Origin: Rhodospirillales bacterium
GTDB lineage: Bacteria; Pseudomonadota; Alphaproteobacteria; Rhodospirillales; Magnetospirillaceae
NCBI GenBank assembly: GCA_014380005.1
Contig: JACMKT010000237.1
Span: 1 to 64,000, forward strand
DNA length: 64,000 nt
Direction: 5' to 3'
The position numbers were made by a program, and so were the translations under genes. Positions 60,162 to 64,000 of the stretch are shown here, in pieces. Numbering within the stretch: the stretch's first letter is position 1; each line of letters opens with the position of its first letter. Under the pieces are notes generated by a model. It was not told the origin of the DNA and made no database searches. It saw only the letters and a program-made list of their open reading frames with translations.

Positions 60162-62273
60162 ATGCTTCACAGGTTCCGCACGCTGTTTTATTTGCCGACA
60201 AAAAATGAGCAATGGTTAGCCCTGATCTGCACGGCGACGCTCTTGGCTGGCATATGGACCGCCTACGCCTTTCAGACTAAGGAAATTAACGAACTTGCGC
60301 AGCAAGAGGCTGTCCATCGGGCCGAGAACAGCGTTCGCTCTTTCGAAGACTATGTGGTTGCCAATCTCAATCTGATTGACAACGAACTCAGATTTGTCAG
60401 TACCTATGCTCAGGAAAATGGTGGCGCGCGTGCCATCGCGCTGATCGAAGAACGCCGTCTCTTTGTCGGCTTGTTCGGAACCCTTGCCGTTGTCGATTCG
60501 GAAGGCAACGGCAAGTCGGTGGGCGAGGGCGGAATCGTCCCCGTATTCATCGGTGATCGCCAACATTTCGTTGAGGCCCGGGATCAGCCGGACGAACGGT
60601 TGGTGATCGGCCGGCCGGTGGTCTCTCGTACGAGAGACCGCTGGGTCATCCCTTTCGTCCGCGCCGTCCATCATCGGGATGGTCATTTCGGCGGAGCGAT
60701 CTCAGCCGCCGTCCAGCCGGAACTCTTTTCCCGCTTTTTTGACCGCTCGGCTCTTGGCCCGAATGGCAGCCTCACCCTGGTCGCAACGAACGATCAAATG
60801 ATTTTGGCGCGCGGCCCCGCCGGCCCCCAGCCGGCTGGCCAGAACATCGCCGCTTCGGCGTTGTGGAAGGCCTTGGAGCAGGCGCCACAGGGGGTTTATT
60901 GGCAACGCGCCCTGGTCGATGGTGTTTTCCGGGTTTACGCTTACCACCGCCTCGAAAACTATCCCCTGGTCGTGGCGGCAGGCGTGGCTCTTGAGGATAT
61001 CGCGGCTCAAGGTGCGGATCTGCGCCGGAATTTGTTTTTTGCCGCCATGGGCACAAGCATGGTCGTGCTCCTGGTCTTGGCTGGGTGGATTGCGCAGCAA
61101 TCCATGCGCCGGAAGCTGCGTCAGTCCCACGGCCAATTGGAGGTCGCGGTGGAGCGCCGCACCCGCGATCTTCGCGTGATGCACCGTGCCTTCGAGCAGA
61201 GCCCCAACATGGTGATCATCACCGATGGCGAGGGGCGCATCGCCTTTGTCAATGCGGCCTTCACGGCTCTTTCCGGCTATGCGTCCGCGGACGTGCTGGG
61301 AAGGACACCCGCCGTTCTCGCCTCGGGTACGACGTCGCCTCAGACCTATGCTGCGCTGTGGAAGGCCATTACGGCCGGTGGTGAATGGTCCGGCGAATTA
61401 ATAGACAGGCGCCGGGATGGCAGCATGTTTTGGGTCTATTCAATGATCTCGCCGGTCTTCGACGATGATGGCACCATCACCCATTACGTCGCCATCCAGC
61501 AGGACATTACCGAGCGCAAAGAGACCGAGATCGCCATGGCCGAGGCCCACCACCAGGCGGAGGCGGGCAACCGGGCCAAATCGGAACTGCTGGCGAATAT
61601 GAGCCATGAACTGCGCACTCCGCTCAATGCCATCATCGGCTTTGCCGATATGATGAAGCAGGAAATGTTCGGTCCCCATGGCAATGCCAAATATCGCGAT
61701 TATGCCAACGATATTTTCGTTTCCGGACAGCATCTCCTTGGGCTGATCAACGACATTCTCGATGTTTCTGCCATCGAGGCCGGCAAGCTGACGCTGCACG
61801 AGGAAGCGGTTGATTTGGCCGAGGTGCTGACCGCCAGCATCCGCCTGATTGCGCCGGTCGCCGAAAAGGGCGAACTCACGGTGGTCGAAGCCGTGTCGCC
61901 GTTGCCGAAATTCTACGGCGACGAACGCCGATTGAAGCAGATCATCCTTAATCTGCTGTCGAACAGCGTGAAGTTTACGCCACGGGGCGGCACGGTGAGG
62001 GTGGCGGCGGAGCATTGCGGCCAGGACGGTATCCTGATTACCGTGGCCGACACCGGCATCGGCATCGATGCCGACGGCCTTACCAAGGCCATGCAGCCCT
62101 TTGGGCAGGTTGATAGCCAACTCCAACGGAAATACGAGGGCACCGGGCTTGGGCTTCCCCTCACCAAGAGCCTGATCGAATTGCACGACGGCAGCCTGTC
62201 AATTGACAGCTGTCCCGGAATCGGCACAACCGTCACCGTGCGCTTTCCGCACAGTCGCGTTGTGGCGGGGTGA
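60162..62273 (+). CDS. Cache-PAS sensor histidine kinase
   Basis: The 703-residue membrane kinase has TM1 (ALICTATLLAGIWTAYAF), a periplasmic double-Cache-like region (about 35-290), and TM2 (FFAAMGTSMVVLLVLAGWIA). A PAS domain follows (FEQSPNMVIITDGEGRIAFV, QQDITERKETEI), then the H-box LLANMSHELRTPLNAIIGFA and the ATPase motifs KQIILNLLSNSVKFTPRGGT, VADTGIGIDADG and GTGLGLPLTKSLIELHDGSL. There is no receiver domain. The ligand of the Cache domain is unknown. Confidence 0.9.
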   Translation: MLHRFRTLFYLPTKNEQWLALICTATLLAGIWTAYAFQTKEINELAQQEAVHRAENSVRSFEDYVVANLNLIDNELRFVSTYAQENGGARAIALIEERRLFVGLFGTLAVVDSEGNGKSVGEGGIVPVFIGDRQHFVEARDQPDERLVIGRPVVSRTRDRWVIPFVRAVHHRDGHFGGAISAAVQPELFSRFFDRSALGPNGSLTLVATNDQMILARGPAGPQPAGQNIAASALWKALEQAPQGVYWQRALVDGVFRVYAYHRLENYPLVVAAGVALEDIAAQGADLRRNLFFAAMGTSMVVLLVLAGWIAQQSMRRKLRQSHGQLEVAVERRTRDLRVMHRAFEQSPNMVIITDGEGRIAFVNAAFTALSGYASADVLGRTPAVLASGTTSPQTYAALWKAITAGGEWSGELIDRRRDGSMFWVYSMISPVFDDDGTITHYVAIQQDITERKETEIAMAEAHHQAEAGNRAKSELLANMSHELRTPLNAIIGFADMMKQEMFGPHGNAKYRDYANDIFVSGQHLLGLINDILDVSAIEAGKLTLHEEAVDLAEVLTASIRLIAPVAEKGELTVVEAVSPLPKFYGDERRLKQIILNLLSNSVKFTPRGGTVRVAAEHCGQDGILITVADTGIGIDADGLTKAMQPFGQVDSQLQRKYEGTGLGLPLTKSLIELHDGSLSIDSCPGIGTTVTVRFPHSRVVAG

Positions 62274-62423
62274 ACGATCGTGGCGCGCCTTGCGCCAAAC
62301 CGTGCGGACATGCCTTGCGGGCGAGATTGACGATCGTTGGCGAAAAAACCAGTTCATCAATTGCCGCTTGGGTATATGAGATCTAAAGTTCCGCACCCCT
62401 CTCGAAACCGCCTGGTGGCCCCC

Positions 62424-64000
62424 ATGTCCAAATCCAGCACCACTCAGCAACGACGCATCCTGGGCGCATCGGGGGCGTTCATCATTGCGTTGGTCGTCGT
62501 TCTTGGTGGCATCGATATTTATTTCGATTACCAAAAGACGATTGAAGCCGCTTTTGTTCGGCTTGAGAACTTGGCTCGCATTGCCGATGAAAGCGTCTCA
62601 GGCCGGATGCGGGCCATTGATATAATGCTGCAGGACGTGGCGCGAGAATCTCAAGCCATTGAAAATCAAAGGGATGAAGACGCTCTTCTGTCCTACATGA
62701 AAGCCCGCGCAAAATCCTTTGAGGAGGTGCGAAGCATATCGGTCAGTGATCAAAATGGCCGGATCATCTACAGCACCCTGCCGGAATTGAAGAATTTCGA
62801 TGGCAGCAAGCGCCCCTATTTCACCGCCCCCTTTGCCGACCAAAGCAACCCAAAGCTGTTCATACACGGGCCAATTCTAGCCTCAACCGGCAAGGTGGTG
62901 GTCTTCACCTCCCGCTCCAAAACTTTGAAAAACGACCAATGGGACGGCGTCGCCATCGCCACCCTTCCTGCCGCCTATTTCGCCTCTGTCATGGATTCAG
63001 TGCGCCCACAGGATGACGGGTTCGCCACCTTGCTGGGGATCGAAGGAACGATTATCGCCCGTTCGCCCGATCAGGAAAAATTCACCGGCAAGAACATCGC
63101 CAAGGGCCCGGCCCATGCCGCCCATGTGGCAGCGGGTCAAAGGATGACTCGCGCCCTGGTGACGACGGCAACGGAAGGCAGGCGGAACCTGGTGGTGTCG
63201 CGCACCACCAATATCTCGGAATTGGTGGTCGCCGTCGGCTGGACCGAGGAAGTGGTCCTGACCGAATGGCGTGACAAGTCGTTGATCAAGGGGGGCGTGC
63301 TGTGTCTGCTGACACTGATCGCCATTTTGGTTTTGCGGCGGTTCGCCCAGCATGAGGATGAGTTGCTGTCACAGCGCAATTTCGCCCGCCAATTGGTGGA
63401 AACCGCCAATGTCATGGTGGTCGGGTTGGACCGTAACGGCGTTGTGCAGGTGTTCAACGCGGCGGCGGAGCATGTCACGGGTTTCGCCAAGGCCGAAATT
63501 CGCGGTAGGTCCTGGTTCGATACAGCGGCGAGCGGTAGCGGCATGACTGATATGGCCGAATGCTTCCGGGCGGGCGAGCCGCTGCCCCGCCAATTCGATG
63601 GCGCGATCCGCACCAGGGATGGGCGCGAGCGCGTTATCTCGTGGCAGAACAGCGTCGTGTCGGGACAAGACATCGTATCCATGTCGTTTGGCATTGATAT
63701 GACCGACCGCTTGCAGGCAGAACGCGAGTTGATCGAAAGCCAACGGTTCATCCAAGCCATCGCAGAGAACATGCCGGGCATGGTCGCCTATTGGGACGCG
63801 GACATGCGCTGCCGCTTCGCCAACAAGCCCTATCTGGACTGGTTCGGCAAGCCGCCGGAGCAGATCATCGGCAAGACCATGCTGGACCTGATGGGCGAGA
63901 ATCTGTTCGCCATGAACGAACCCCATATCCGGGCGGCATTGAAGGGTGAAAAACAGGATTTTGAACGAACCCTGACCAAGGCCAACGGCGAGATCGGCTA
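62424..64000 (+). CDS. Cache-PAS-PAS sensor protein, cut by window end
   Basis: The frame runs open to the window edge, giving 525 residues. TM1 (FIIALVVVLGGIDIYFDY) is followed by a periplasmic Cache region (RSISVSDQNGRIIYSTLPEL, YFTAPFADQSNPKLFIHGPI), TM2 (GVLCLLTLIAILVLRRF), and two PAS domains (ANVMVVGLDRNGVVQVFNAA; IAENMPGMVAYWDADMRC). The output domain lies beyond the window: a histidine kinase, GGDEF or EAL module is likely. ATG 62376 in the same frame is an alternative start. Confidence 0.8.
   Translation, partial: MSKSSTTQQRRILGASGAFIIALVVVLGGIDIYFDYQKTIEAAFVRLENLARIADESVSGRMRAIDIMLQDVARESQAIENQRDEDALLSYMKARAKSFEEVRSISVSDQNGRIIYSTLPELKNFDGSKRPYFTAPFADQSNPKLFIHGPILASTGKVVVFTSRSKTLKNDQWDGVAIATLPAAYFASVMDSVRPQDDGFATLLGIEGTIIARSPDQEKFTGKNIAKGPAHAAHVAAGQRMTRALVTTATEGRRNLVVSRTTNISELVVAVGWTEEVVLTEWRDKSLIKGGVLCLLTLIAILVLRRFAQHEDELLSQRNFARQLVETANVMVVGLDRNGVVQVFNAAAEHVTGFAKAEIRGRSWFDTAASGSGMTDMAECFRAGEPLPRQFDGAIRTRDGRERVISWQNSVVSGQDIVSMSFGIDMTDRLQAERELIESQRFIQAIAENMPGMVAYWDADMRCRFANKPYLDWFGKPPEQIIGKTMLDLMGENLFAMNEPHIRAALKGEKQDFERTLTKANGEIG

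Overview
The window looks like the chromosome of a GC-rich alphaproteobacterium, probably Rhodospirillales and Magnetospirillum-like. This is a judgement from recognised families (Coq7, ornithine-lipid OlsB, many PAS/Cache histidine kinases, IorAB next to PaaK, Tad-type pseudopilin genes, alphaproteobacterial REP-like palindromes), not from any database search. No rRNA, tRNA or CRISPR was seen.

Region 1 (about 1-24.4 kb) is a conjugative, integrative-type element read almost entirely on the minus strand. Its left side carries the tail of an IS630-like transposase, a 33-residue small protein, an XRE regulator and a large serine recombinase. A non-coding tract with helically phased TTGAAC repeats and palindromes follows, then a relaxosome module (relaxase and MobC/TraJ-like protein), an ArdC-type antirestriction/Toprim protein, a tandem SSB gene broken by an in-frame amber codon, and a VirB/VirD4 type IV secretion operon. 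In transcription order the operon is traK, traL, traM, virB2, virB3, virB4, virB5, virB6, virB7, virB8, virB9, virB10, a large cysteine-rich exported protein, virB11, virD4. Most junctions are ATGA, GTGA or TGATG overlaps, so translation is probably coupled. traKLM resembles the IncP (RP4) genes, while the rest follows VirB order. virB1 is absent. No attachment site could be demonstrated.

Region 2 (24.5-28.1 kb) is a partial Tad/Flp pilus-associated cluster: a TPR lipoprotein, a CpaC N-domain-like protein, TadG and two TadE-like pseudopilins, with no motor or platform genes. Region 3 (28.1-30.7 kb) has a MarR regulator, a ParA ATPase with a C-terminal membrane helix, and a divergent pair of an LRAT-like protein and a membrane-tailed XRE protein.

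Region 4 (30.7-49.1 kb) is mostly housekeeping: peroxiredoxin, RadC, dihydroorotase, an asparagine synthetase/glycosyltransferase operon, YgfZ, a PAS-GGDEF protein, MeaB, DsbB-Coq7, a CheY-like receiver, IorAB, a methyltransferase, PaaK and a LuxR solo. IorAB plus PaaK point to aromatic amino acid or arylacetate breakdown through CoA thioesters. Three inverted-repeat elements built from ACACGAAT words and one nested REP/MITE-like palindrome lie here; one of the first kind accompanies a duplication of the ygfZ tail.

Region 5 (49.1-64 kb) has succinate-semialdehyde dehydrogenase, an alpha/beta hydrolase, a TPR-adenylate cyclase, an MgtC-like protein, TrmJ, OlsB, a YdcF-like protein and a run of sensor proteins: two histidine kinases and a third Cache-PAS protein cut by the window end.
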